DNA from: Opitutia bacterium
GTDB taxonomy: Bacteria; Verrucomicrobiota; Verrucomicrobiia; Opitutales; Seribacteraceae
Direction of reading: 5' to 3'
Assembly: GCA_018695085.1 (NCBI GenBank)
Contig: JABHOU010000150.1
Span: 1-7,134 of the forward strand
DNA length: 7,134 nucleotides
Positions 1-5,575 of this stretch are shown here, piece after piece. The notes below the pieces were generated by a model that was not told where the DNA came from, searched no databases, and was given only the letters and a program-made list of their open reading frames with translations. The position numbers and the translations under genes were made by a program. The first letter of the stretch is position 1. Every line of letters starts with the position of its first letter.

Positions 1-66
1 CAACATCACGAAGATCCTGAAAGAGAAGCCCGTGTGCTTCTGGAGCAACTTGAGAGCAAGGTCTGA
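1..66 (+). CDS. Possible C-terminal end of an unidentified protein (partial)
   Basis: The first frame is open from the window edge to a TGA at 64-66 and encodes 21 residues, rich in Glu, Leu and Arg (it ends EQLESKV). The composition resembles a charged helical protein tail, and a stop about 150 bases before murJ is a reasonable gene end. The evidence is thin: 21 open codons occur often by chance. The second frame is also open, to a TAA near 170, but its translation looks like non-coding AT-rich sequence. No family can be assigned from so few residues. Confidence 0.4.
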   Translation, partial: QHHEDPEREARVLLEQLESKV

Positions 67-113
67 AATCTTATTTTTCATTTTAGACCGAATATTTTGC
101 ACGTTTCGGAACG

Positions 114-128
114 AGCGAAAACTTCGCT
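114..128 (+). terminator. Small hairpin, possible weak terminator or 5' leader structure
   Basis: A perfect 6-bp inverted repeat (AGCGAA / TTCGCT) with a 3-base loop lies 47 bases past the stop of the putative upstream gene. Only a short T stretch follows it, so intrinsic termination would be weak. The rest of the 67-217 spacer is AT-rich, and I found no convincing -35/-10 pair for murJ in it. Confidence 0.22.
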
Positions 129-202
129 TTCAGATTATTCGTCCCGCGCTTGGTTTGAATCGGCATGCTTAATTCGTTTGCTGCAAATCGTTTGAGACGA
201 AT

Positions 203-207
203 AGGGA
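203..207 (+). promoter_or_regulatory. Weak Shine-Dalgarno (AGGGA) for murJ
   Basis: AGGGA lies 10 bases before the ATG at 218. It is one of the very few recognisable ribosome binding sites in the window and supports the 218 start, which also matches the usual MurJ N-terminus (about 18 residues before the first conserved Arg). Confidence 0.4.
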
Positions 208-217
208 TGTTTTCGAA

Positions 218-1792
218 ATGAGCGGTATTCTTGGAAACATCTCTCTAGTTAGCGGATTTACGATTCTGTCTCGTGTGCTTGGACTTCTTCGGGATATGTT
301 GTTTTTTGCCTGTTTCGGTGGTTCGTACGTTGGCGGTGCTTTCGTCTTGGCATTCACTTTGCCGAACCTCTTTCGCCGCATGCTGGGGGAGGGCACCCTT
401 TCCTCGGCCTTCATCCCCGTTTTTTCTGAAACGATAGAAACCAAATCCCTTGACGAAGGGCTCTCTCTGCTGAACAAGGTGCTGACCCGGTTGGCACTTG
501 GGTTGGTCGCCATCTTACTCCTAGGATTGTGCTTGGTCTTCTTGGTCGATGGCCTGGATCTGCTAATTTCGCCCAAGTGGCGTTTAGGTGTAGAATTATG
601 TTCGGTTACCTTGCCATACGTTTTGGCTATTTGCCTTTCCGCTCTGATCGTTGGGGCCTTGAATGCACGCAAGAAATTTTCTCCCGGAGCTTCTTCGCCG
701 ATTATCTTGAATCTTGCGATGATCGCCACACTTGCTGTGGGTGGAATCGTTTATGGCTTGGATGGAGAAGACTTGGCCCTCGCATTGTGCGTATCCGTTT
801 TGATCGGCGGCGTCTTGCAACTTTTTGCTCCCGCCTTTTCTCTGCATCGGCTCGAGGGTTGGAAGTACAAGTTCGACTTTGGGCAGTCCGCTGAACTGTC
901 TCGCATCCGCGAGCTCTTCGTAGTAGGTGCCTTTGGAGCTGCGGTGGGGCAAGTGAATGTCCTTGTGTCTCGTTTCTTGGGTTATTCACTTCCTGATGAA
1001 GGAGCTGTTTCCATGCTCTTTTTGACATCCCGTCTTACGGAACTTCCGTTGGGTGTTTTCGCCATTGCTATCGCTACCGTGGTTTTCCCCGAAATGGCGA
1101 GATTGCTAGGGCAGAAGGACGAATTGGGATTTCGCAGAGCCTTTACCAAAGGATTGAGACTCACTCTGGTCATCACTTTACCTGCGGCAATGGGCTTGGC
1201 TTTGCTTGCGGAACCCATACTCGTGACTTTGTTCCAATGGGGACGTTTCGGCGCTGGAGAGGTTCTGGCAACGGTTCCGATCCTGATGCTTGCTTCCTTC
1301 GGATTGCCCTTTTACGCGGTAGCCGCGTTTTACATTCGTGGTTTCCACGCCAGAAAGGATATGAAGACTCCCTTGCTGGCCGCTTTGTTGAGCCTCGTCG
1401 CTAATTTGCTTTTCAGCTTAGTCCTTATGAAATATTGGGGGGTGCTTGGTCTTGCCGCCGCAAACGGTTTGGCTGCTATCATTCAAACTTGCTATCTGGT
1501 TTTCCGTTGGCGACAAGTGCACGATCCGCTCGAATCGGAAGAGGATGATTCCCCCTGTCTCTTCCCCTCCATCGTCTCTACCGTCGCAATGTCCGTCGTG
1601 GTTGCCTTCGGGCGCTCGGGGATAGAGCGCTTGGACATTTCCCACAAGGGGAGTTCCGCCATTTCACTAGCCGTTCTCATACCTCTTGCCTTGGCTGTTC
1701 ACTTCGTTTGCCTTTGGGTTTTCTCTTTCCCGGAAGTAAAGGCCGGCATTGACTCGTTGAAGCGACGCATTCGATGTCGTGGAGAGGATTAA
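218..1792 (+). CDS. murJ: Lipid II flippase MurJ (MviN family)
   Basis: MurJ moves the peptidoglycan precursor lipid II from the inner to the outer face of the cytoplasmic membrane. At 524 residues the protein has normal family length and is hydrophobic throughout, as expected for the 14 helices of MOP-superfamily flippases. The signature is at residues 17-70: SRVLGLLRD, then LPNLFRRMLGEGTLSSAF. Arg19, Arg25 and Arg53 line up with E. coli Arg18, Arg24 and Arg52, and Arg272 in SRLTELPLGVF lines up with Arg270; in E. coli these are cavity arginines needed for function. Asp26 matches E. coli Asp25. One oddity is that the conserved DAF after the first helix (E. coli Asp39) reads GAF here (Gly40). 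A second block, LFQWGRFGAGEV, followed by FYIRGFHARKDMKTP, is also typical. The HDOD gene 61 bases downstream could be co-transcribed, since no terminator is seen between them. Confidence 0.96.
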   Translation: MSGILGNISLVSGFTILSRVLGLLRDMLFFACFGGSYVGGAFVLAFTLPNLFRRMLGEGTLSSAFIPVFSETIETKSLDEGLSLLNKVLTRLALGLVAILLLGLCLVFLVDGLDLLISPKWRLGVELCSVTLPYVLAICLSALIVGALNARKKFSPGASSPIILNLAMIATLAVGGIVYGLDGEDLALALCVSVLIGGVLQLFAPAFSLHRLEGWKYKFDFGQSAELSRIRELFVVGAFGAAVGQVNVLVSRFLGYSLPDEGAVSMLFLTSRLTELPLGVFAIAIATVVFPEMARLLGQKDELGFRRAFTKGLRLTLVITLPAAMGLALLAEPILVTLFQWGRFGAGEVLATVPILMLASFGLPFYAVAAFYIRGFHARKDMKTPLLAALLSLVANLLFSLVLMKYWGVLGLAAANGLAAIIQTCYLVFRWRQVHDPLESEEDDSPCLFPSIVSTVAMSVVVAFGRSGIERLDISHKGSSAISLAVLIPLALAVHFVCLWVFSFPEVKAGIDSLKRRIRCRGED

Positions 1793-1853
1793 TGTGTTCG
1801 GACGAGGTTGACCTATCGCCGTCTCTCCGGCAAGTTGGACTAAAGTCACTTCC

Positions 1854-2843
1854 GTGAGTTACCATTGCATAAAGCCCGATTGTCCTAACCACGACGCAAA
1901 CCTTCCCAAGGAGGCTGCGCAGAAACTGGAATACAGGTGCTTTCTCTGCCAATCAGAGTTGGTGCCGCCCCCAGTTCCACTTGAAAAGATCGTCGATTTC
2001 GTGGAAGACCTTCCCGCGGCTATACAAATCATGCCGAAGTTGCAGGTCCTCTTGAGTGACGCCAATTCGAGCATTTCCGATATCATTGGACTTATAAAGA
2101 CCGACCCATCTCTGGTTTCCCGTATTGTCAAGGCTAGTAATACCGCCTATTTCGCAGGATCCTATTACTGCTCGACAATTGAGGACGCTATGAACCGAAT
2201 AGGCTTTACCGAGGCCTACAACATCATCGGTTACGTGGCTGCCAGTCAACTGTTCCAACAGGACTTGCCCCTTTATGGACTTACTTCCGACGAACTTTGG
2301 TCTTCCTCGGTTCGTGGAGCTTCAAGTATGCAGTTGATTGGTTCTAGGTTGCGACTTGTTCAACCCTATGTCTTGCCCAACAGCGGGGTCGCCTATACCG
2401 TCGGACTGCTCCGTTCAGTGGGTAAAATGCTCATTAACTTTTTTCACGGTACGCACGGGATAGCTGCTTTATCTTCCTTGAAAGCCCCCCTCACTGTTGA
2501 AATGGAAAAGAGTCTTCTTGGTTTCGACAATCGAGAAGCTGCCGCCGCCCTTTTGCGGAAATGGAATTTTCAAGAAGAAGTGGTCTCTCCCATTTTATTT
2601 CAAGATACTCCTTTTGAATGCGAGGAAGTTCGTCCGCTTGCATGCCTTCTTAATGTAACCGCCAAAGGTATACGTGACTTTCCACCCGATAAGCTTGTAG
2701 ATGAGCCTCAGGCACTGCGTTCATCTTTTAAGTCCGATGGCGGGCTTTTGTCGGCTATCAATCTTTCTCCCAAAGCCTTGCTTGATGGTTTGGCCGAGTC
2801 GACTATCGACTTTCAAGCTTTTTCCAAGTCCTTATTGGTCTAG
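1854..2843 (+). CDS. HDOD-domain protein with N-terminal four-cysteine (zinc-ribbon-like) segment
   Basis: HDOD proteins are generally non-catalytic relatives of HD phosphohydrolases and usually act in signalling. The GTG start is inferred: the frame has a stop at 1809-1811 and no earlier start codon, and this start keeps Cys5, Cys10, Cys29 and Cys32 (CX4C...CX2C), which could bind a metal. The HDOD domain runs from about residue 45 to 255: a LPAAIQIMPKLQVLL opening, DPSLVSRIVKASNTAYF at 84-100, and STIEDAMNRIGF at 107-118. The place where HD proteins have HDxGK reads RSVGK (187-191), the later GFDH is GFDN (223-226), and the terminal HH is QD (250-251). All expected metal ligands are therefore missing, pointing to a scaffold or sensor role. 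The C-terminal 75 residues carry no domain I recognise. No Shine-Dalgarno is visible. Target unknown. Confidence 0.85.
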   Translation: MSYHCIKPDCPNHDANLPKEAAQKLEYRCFLCQSELVPPPVPLEKIVDFVEDLPAAIQIMPKLQVLLSDANSSISDIIGLIKTDPSLVSRIVKASNTAYFAGSYYCSTIEDAMNRIGFTEAYNIIGYVAASQLFQQDLPLYGLTSDELWSSSVRGASSMQLIGSRLRLVQPYVLPNSGVAYTVGLLRSVGKMLINFFHGTHGIAALSSLKAPLTVEMEKSLLGFDNREAAAALLRKWNFQEEVVSPILFQDTPFECEEVRPLACLLNVTAKGIRDFPPDKLVDEPQALRSSFKSDGGLLSAINLSPKALLDGLAESTIDFQAFSKSLLV

Positions 2844-2861
2844 CCAAACATTATGAAAGCG

Positions 2862-2891
2862 TTGACTTGATAGCTGCTTTGTCGGTAATAT
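2862..2891 (+). promoter_or_regulatory. Sigma70-type promoter for the prepilin-like gene cluster
   Basis: TTGACT at 2862-2867 matches the -35 consensus at 5 of 6 positions. TAATAT at 2886-2891 is an acceptable -10 (4 of 6), with an 18-base spacer. It sits in the 66-base gap between the HDOD gene and the first pilin-like gene. Transcription would start near 2898, leaving only about 12 untranslated bases before the ATG at 2910, with no Shine-Dalgarno. TATAGT at 2889-2894 is closer to the -10 consensus, but its 21-base spacing is too long. Confidence 0.55.
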
Positions 2892-2909
2892 AGTAGTTCT
2901 TTTTCGTGT

Positions 2910-3548
2910 ATGGGAACCAATTTATCATCAACCTTTGCGAATCCAAAATCTTTCGGATTCACTCTGATCGAATTGTTGATTGTCTTAGCTATAATCGGAG
3001 TACTTATTGGTATCACTTTTTCGGGGGCAAACTATTTGTTCAAAGCTCAGCAAGAGAAGAAAGGCTTGTCTGACATTGAAGCACTCAAATTGGCTTTGGA
3101 GGAGTTTAAAAGTGAGCATGGGGATTATCCTCGAACGGACGACTTGTCTGGCGATATGCAAACGCTTCCTTTCTTAACTGGACAGCGCCTGTTTCAAGCA
3201 CTTTCTTCCTATGTGGATGAATCAGGTGATCCCTATGCTAATCCCCTCAAACGCCCAAAAAGCTTTTTAAAGAGTGAAGCCCTCACGTTGGCTGAACAAG
3301 AAGGCAATCAAATTCAGGAGGTCACCATGGACTTTACTAATTCGAATACCAGCATTCCCGAGTATTTTGCCATTGATCCATGGGATTCGCCCTATGTATA
3401 TGACTATCCACGTCGGGATGGAAATCTTGGTTATCTTCTTTTTTCGAAAGGACCCGATGGCGAATCCTCTGATTTCACCAAAGAACTAATCTCTCCCGAG
3501 AATATTGACATGGACAACTTGCCTGTTAAAGAACCAGGGAATTGGTAG
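2910..3548 (+). CDS. GspG-like prepilin / major pseudopilin
   Basis: This 212-residue protein has a class III (type IV prepilin) signal. A 16-residue leader ends in Gly16, followed by Phe17-Thr-Leu-Ile-Glu21 and a hydrophobic helix to about residue 37; Glu21 is the mature Glu5 used in subunit docking. Next comes an amphipathic helix (about 45-68) and the GspG hallmark HGDYPRTDD at 70-78. The C-terminal part has DPWDSPYVYDYP (156-167) and SKGPDGE (180-185), matching the GspG ending whose loop usually binds calcium. It is longer than a typical GspG (about 140 residues), with an insertion around residues 80-150. A prepilin peptidase should cleave and methylate it at the inner membrane. It is the first gene after the promoter at 2862 and so likely leads the operon. 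It could equally be a subunit of a type IV pilus-like fibre. Confidence 0.85.
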   Translation: MGTNLSSTFANPKSFGFTLIELLIVLAIIGVLIGITFSGANYLFKAQQEKKGLSDIEALKLALEEFKSEHGDYPRTDDLSGDMQTLPFLTGQRLFQALSSYVDESGDPYANPLKRPKSFLKSEALTLAEQEGNQIQEVTMDFTNSNTSIPEYFAIDPWDSPYVYDYPRRDGNLGYLLFSKGPDGESSDFTKELISPENIDMDNLPVKEPGNW

Positions 3549-3559
3549 GGATTGAAAGC

Positions 3560-3579
3560 AAATTTAATAATATAAATTT
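3560..3579. promoter_or_regulatory. AT-rich inverted repeat just before the second pilin-like gene
   Basis: AAATTTA (3560-3566) and TAAATTT (3573-3579) form a perfect 7-bp dyad around a 6-base centre, ending three bases before the ATG at 3583. The whole 34-base gap is nearly all A and T. As RNA the stem would be weak; as DNA it could be a protein site. It may also be a chance product of the AT bias. Confidence 0.22.
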
Positions 3580-3582
3580 CAA

Positions 3583-4266
3583 ATGACTAATTTAAAACGG
3601 TTCAGAACTAAACGACGTGCAGGTTTTACTCTGATCGAATTGCTCGTTGTTATCACCATAATCGGAATACTTGCGGGGATTATGTTTAATAGCGGACTGT
3701 TTTCCTTCCTCAAGTCTGCAGAAGTAAAGAAAACTAAATCTATCTTCCGTGCTTGGGTTACTCAGGTCTATCAGTATCAGGAAACCTACAAGCATTTCCC
3801 CCCAGTGCTCTTACGGAATAAAGAGGGAGAACCCTTGGAGATCGGTCAAGAATATGAGGAATATCATGACCGTTTCCTTGCCGCACTCAAGGGTAGGGAA
3901 TGGGATCGTACGAATAACTCATGGATTGCCTTGGATCAATACCGCGACGAGAACAAGCGTTCTCGTGAGTTTCACTCTTTCGGCGAAGATGAATTTGGCG
4001 AAAATGGTTTTCTAGTGGATGCTTGGGGGGGGGATCGGATCTTCATCGTGGTTGATCGCGATGGTGATGGTCTCATTGAGCTAGAAGCAACTGCATTTAA
4101 TGACCTAAAAGACGCTCTCATTATGGAGTATGATTCCCAGATTGTCGAGGATGCGGGAGATAAGTTGAAGTTCATCCACGAAAAAGTCGGAATTTATGTT
4201 TTGAATGATGGCGGTGATAGCGAGAATGTGTTCTCTTGGAATATCGAAAAATACCTAGAGGAATGA
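3583..4266 (+). CDS. GspG-related prepilin-like protein with EF-hand-like acidic loop
   Basis: The protein has 227 residues. The 14-residue basic leader ends in Gly14, followed by Phe15-Thr-Leu-Ile-Glu19 and a hydrophobic helix to about residue 33. The Lys/Arg-rich leader and the G/F site are classic prepilin peptidase features. After the helix there is a YQETYKHFPP stretch (66-74), the GspG counterpart of the Tyr-Pro motif, and a long charged region (80-140). LVDAWGGDR (144-152) corresponds to the DPWG motif of GspG. It is followed by DRDGDG (158-163), with acidic residues at 166 and 168, close to a calcium-binding EF-hand or dockerin loop but lacking the final Glu of a standard EF-hand. The tail is acidic. 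Its N-terminal coding sequence shares 15 identical bases with the preceding gene, suggesting duplication. A run of nine G at 4025-4033 encodes Trp-Gly-Gly. No Shine-Dalgarno is visible. Confidence 0.8.
   Translation: MTNLKRFRTKRRAGFTLIELLVVITIIGILAGIMFNSGLFSFLKSAEVKKTKSIFRAWVTQVYQYQETYKHFPPVLLRNKEGEPLEIGQEYEEYHDRFLAALKGREWDRTNNSWIALDQYRDENKRSREFHSFGEDEFGENGFLVDAWGGDRIFIVVDRDGDGLIELEATAFNDLKDALIMEYDSQIVEDAGDKLKFIHEKVGIYVLNDGGDSENVFSWNIEKYLEE
4025..4033 (+). repeat. Poly-G tract (9 G) inside a pilin-like gene
   Basis: Nine consecutive G fall in the codons for the conserved Trp-Gly-Gly of the DAWGG motif in the second pilin-like gene. Tracts this long are prone to slippage. Gaining or losing one G would shift the frame about two thirds of the way into the protein and remove the DRDGDG loop. 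Confidence 0.7.
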
Positions 4267-5009
4267 TTCTTTCGCCTAAATGCTTCCCTTCTCTGAAAGC
4301 ATCTAGGTCTGGCTTCACTCTGCTCGAGTTGCTAGTCGTTATCTCCGTAATGGCTTTAATGATGGGGTTTATAGGCTTCAGTCTGCTTGGAGGAGGGGGG
4401 GCATCACTGGATGCTGCTCAGCGAGAAATGGTGAGCCTTGTTCAGCAGACTCGCATGCAAGCCACTCTTTCCGGACGAGAAACCCGGCTCATTGTTCATG
4501 ACGATCCATCGGACCCTGAGAAATTTCATCGTTACCTTGAAATCGTTGTCGAAGACGCTAATGTGACTGGTGCGTGGAGACCCCTTGGGCAAGGAACACT
4601 GCTTCCCGAAGAGGCTTATATCGTTCCTAGTGAGGAACGGTTCGGCGTTAGTGTAGAGACTCCCGATGATAATCCTTGGCCCAGCAAAGCTTACACGATC
4701 TGGAGTGGCGATGCATCCGAGGATTTTCTTCTCGGATCGGTTCGCAAGGGAGTGCGCACTGAAAATGGTCCTGATGCCTTGAATTTCCGTTTTTTGGCAT
4801 TCGATGCTGAAGGGAAGGTGAATTGTTCTACCGTCACTGGTCCTGCTGGTACTTTCCCGCCGCCAATGATTGTGCTTGCCATCGGAAATCCCAATCCACC
4901 CAACACGCAAAAAGCAATTCGCATCGATAATCCAAATGACATTTCAGGCGTGCTCCTGCGCCGATATGGTGGATTTGCTGTTTTGGATTACGATGATATC
5001 GCAAATTGA
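4263..5009 (+). CDS. GspH/FimT-like minor pseudopilin
   Basis: I chose the ATG at 4263, which overlaps the previous stop as ATGA and gives 248 residues. The frame also allows a TTG at 4236, which would add nine residues and lengthen the overlap; AGAGGA lies directly before 4263 with no spacing. The 17-residue leader ends in Gly17, then Phe18-Thr-Leu-Leu-Glu22, with a hydrophobic helix to about residue 42. The following AAQREMVSLVQQTRMQATLSG (51-71) is the amphipathic helix typical of GspH/FimT, where an A-x(n)-R-x2-A pattern precedes the first beta strands. The end, RRYGGFAVLDYDD, resembles prepilin-type proteins of Verrucomicrobia (from memory). The protein is longer than usual GspH (about 170 residues). 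A tetra-glycine follows the helix. Such minor pilins normally sit at the tip or prime assembly. Confidence 0.78.
   Translation: MILSPKCFPSLKASRSGFTLLELLVVISVMALMMGFIGFSLLGGGGASLDAAQREMVSLVQQTRMQATLSGRETRLIVHDDPSDPEKFHRYLEIVVEDANVTGAWRPLGQGTLLPEEAYIVPSEERFGVSVETPDDNPWPSKAYTIWSGDASEDFLLGSVRKGVRTENGPDALNFRFLAFDAEGKVNCSTVTGPAGTFPPPMIVLAIGNPNPPNTQKAIRIDNPNDISGVLLRRYGGFAVLDYDDIAN
4395..4401 (+). repeat. Poly-G tract (7 G) just after the membrane helix codons of the GspH-like gene
   Basis: Seven consecutive G, within a G/A-rich stretch starting at 4389, encode part of Gly43-Gly46. Slippage here would abolish everything beyond the N-terminal helix. Confidence 0.6.
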
Positions 5010-5011
5010 TC

Positions 5012-5572
5012 GTGAACGACTTACCTAGCCAAAATCCGATAAACCGAAGCAATTTTGGATTCACTTTGCTGGAAGTGATCATTGCCTTGTCGGTATTTGG
5101 CTTTCTAATTGGCGGACTATTGGCCTTGCTTCCATGGGGAGTTGAGGGTGCTGGTAATGTGCGTGATCGTAATGTAGCTTACGGTATGACTGACGCGATT
5201 CAAGTCGAACTGGAACTCATGGGCTTCGGGTTGGTCGAATCTTTAACTGATGAAGATACAGTTATTCATCTTGTTGCTCCTTCCGATGGTCGTGAAGTCC
5301 GCTGGGAACCAAACGCCAATCAAATTTCCGAATTTCCCATAGCTAAAGACCAACTTGAAGAAATGGATAAGGAGTTGCCGACTGGTCAACGTTATTTCCT
5401 GATTCGGTGCAGTCAATTTCCAGAGGACAATCGGCACGAGCATGACCCTAGCAACGGATATCTGGGTTTGCAGGTCGACGTTCAGTGGCCTTACAAGACG
5501 CTTGATGCTGAAGATGGGGTCGAGGAACGCATTCGTTCCCATTTCCAGTTCCCCTTGGCTATCACTCGTTGA
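5012..5572 (+). CDS. GspI/PilV-like minor pseudopilin
   Basis: I prefer the GTG at 5012, two bases after the previous stop, giving 186 residues. A TTG at 5006, overlapping that stop as TTGA, would add two residues. Neither has a Shine-Dalgarno. With the GTG start, the leader ends in Gly16, followed by Phe17-Thr-Leu-Leu-Glu21-Val, and EVIIALSVFGFLIGGLLALL is close to GspI/PilV (FTLLEVLVAL type). The rest is acidic, and the C-terminus (GYLGLQVDVQWPYK, then FQFPLAITR) has the beta-strand pattern seen in this family, ending a few residues after a Pro-Leu-Ala. It may pair with the GspH-like protein in a tip complex, as GspH, I, J and K do in type II secretion, but no GspJ or GspK counterpart is present here. 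The gene ends in tandem stops TGA TAG, immediately before menA. Confidence 0.78.
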   Translation: MNDLPSQNPINRSNFGFTLLEVIIALSVFGFLIGGLLALLPWGVEGAGNVRDRNVAYGMTDAIQVELELMGFGLVESLTDEDTVIHLVAPSDGREVRWEPNANQISEFPIAKDQLEEMDKELPTGQRYFLIRCSQFPEDNRHEHDPSNGYLGLQVDVQWPYKTLDAEDGVEERIRSHFQFPLAITR

Positions 5573-5575
5573 TAG
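5559..5575 (+). promoter_or_regulatory. Hairpin spanning the stop codons and abutting the menA start
   Basis: CTATCA (5559-5564) and TGATAG (5570-5575) form a perfect 6-bp stem with loop CTCGT. The right arm is exactly the tandem stop TGA TAG of the pilin gene, and the next base begins the menA ATG. A ribosome finishing the pilin gene would open this hairpin, so it could couple menA translation to the upstream gene (inference). The stem is short and could be fortuitous. Confidence 0.3.

Noticed and set aside
169..729. 186-codon open frame on the minus strand opposite murJ
   Set aside because: It is antisense to a confidently identified murJ, is rich in Arg, Lys, Ser and Pro as expected of an antisense shadow, and shows no domain.
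1808..1846. TTGACC followed by TAAAGT before the HDOD gene as a promoter
   Set aside because: The spacing between the two hexamers is 27 bases, far from the usual 16-18, and no better -10 lies at the right distance.
1793..1853. Terminator between murJ and the HDOD gene
   Set aside because: Only 4-bp stems (for example GCCG/CGGC near 1818-1832) without a following T run can be found.
2459..2880. 12-base repeat GATAGCTGCTTT at 2459-2470 and 2869-2880
   Set aside because: One copy is inside the HDOD coding sequence and the other in the promoter spacer; flanks do not match, so it is most likely coincidence.
3552..3576. TTGAAA and TATAAA before the second pilin-like gene as a separate promoter
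   Set aside because: The spacing is only 13 bases and the start point would fall at or inside the coding region.
4236..4262. Upstream TTG start for the GspH-like gene
   Set aside because: The ATG at 4263 gives the tight ATGA overlap, a commoner start codon and a leader of normal length.
4404..4910. 168-codon open frame on the minus strand opposite the GspH-like gene
   Set aside because: It is antisense to a clear prepilin-like gene, and the translation has no recognisable motif or membrane segment.
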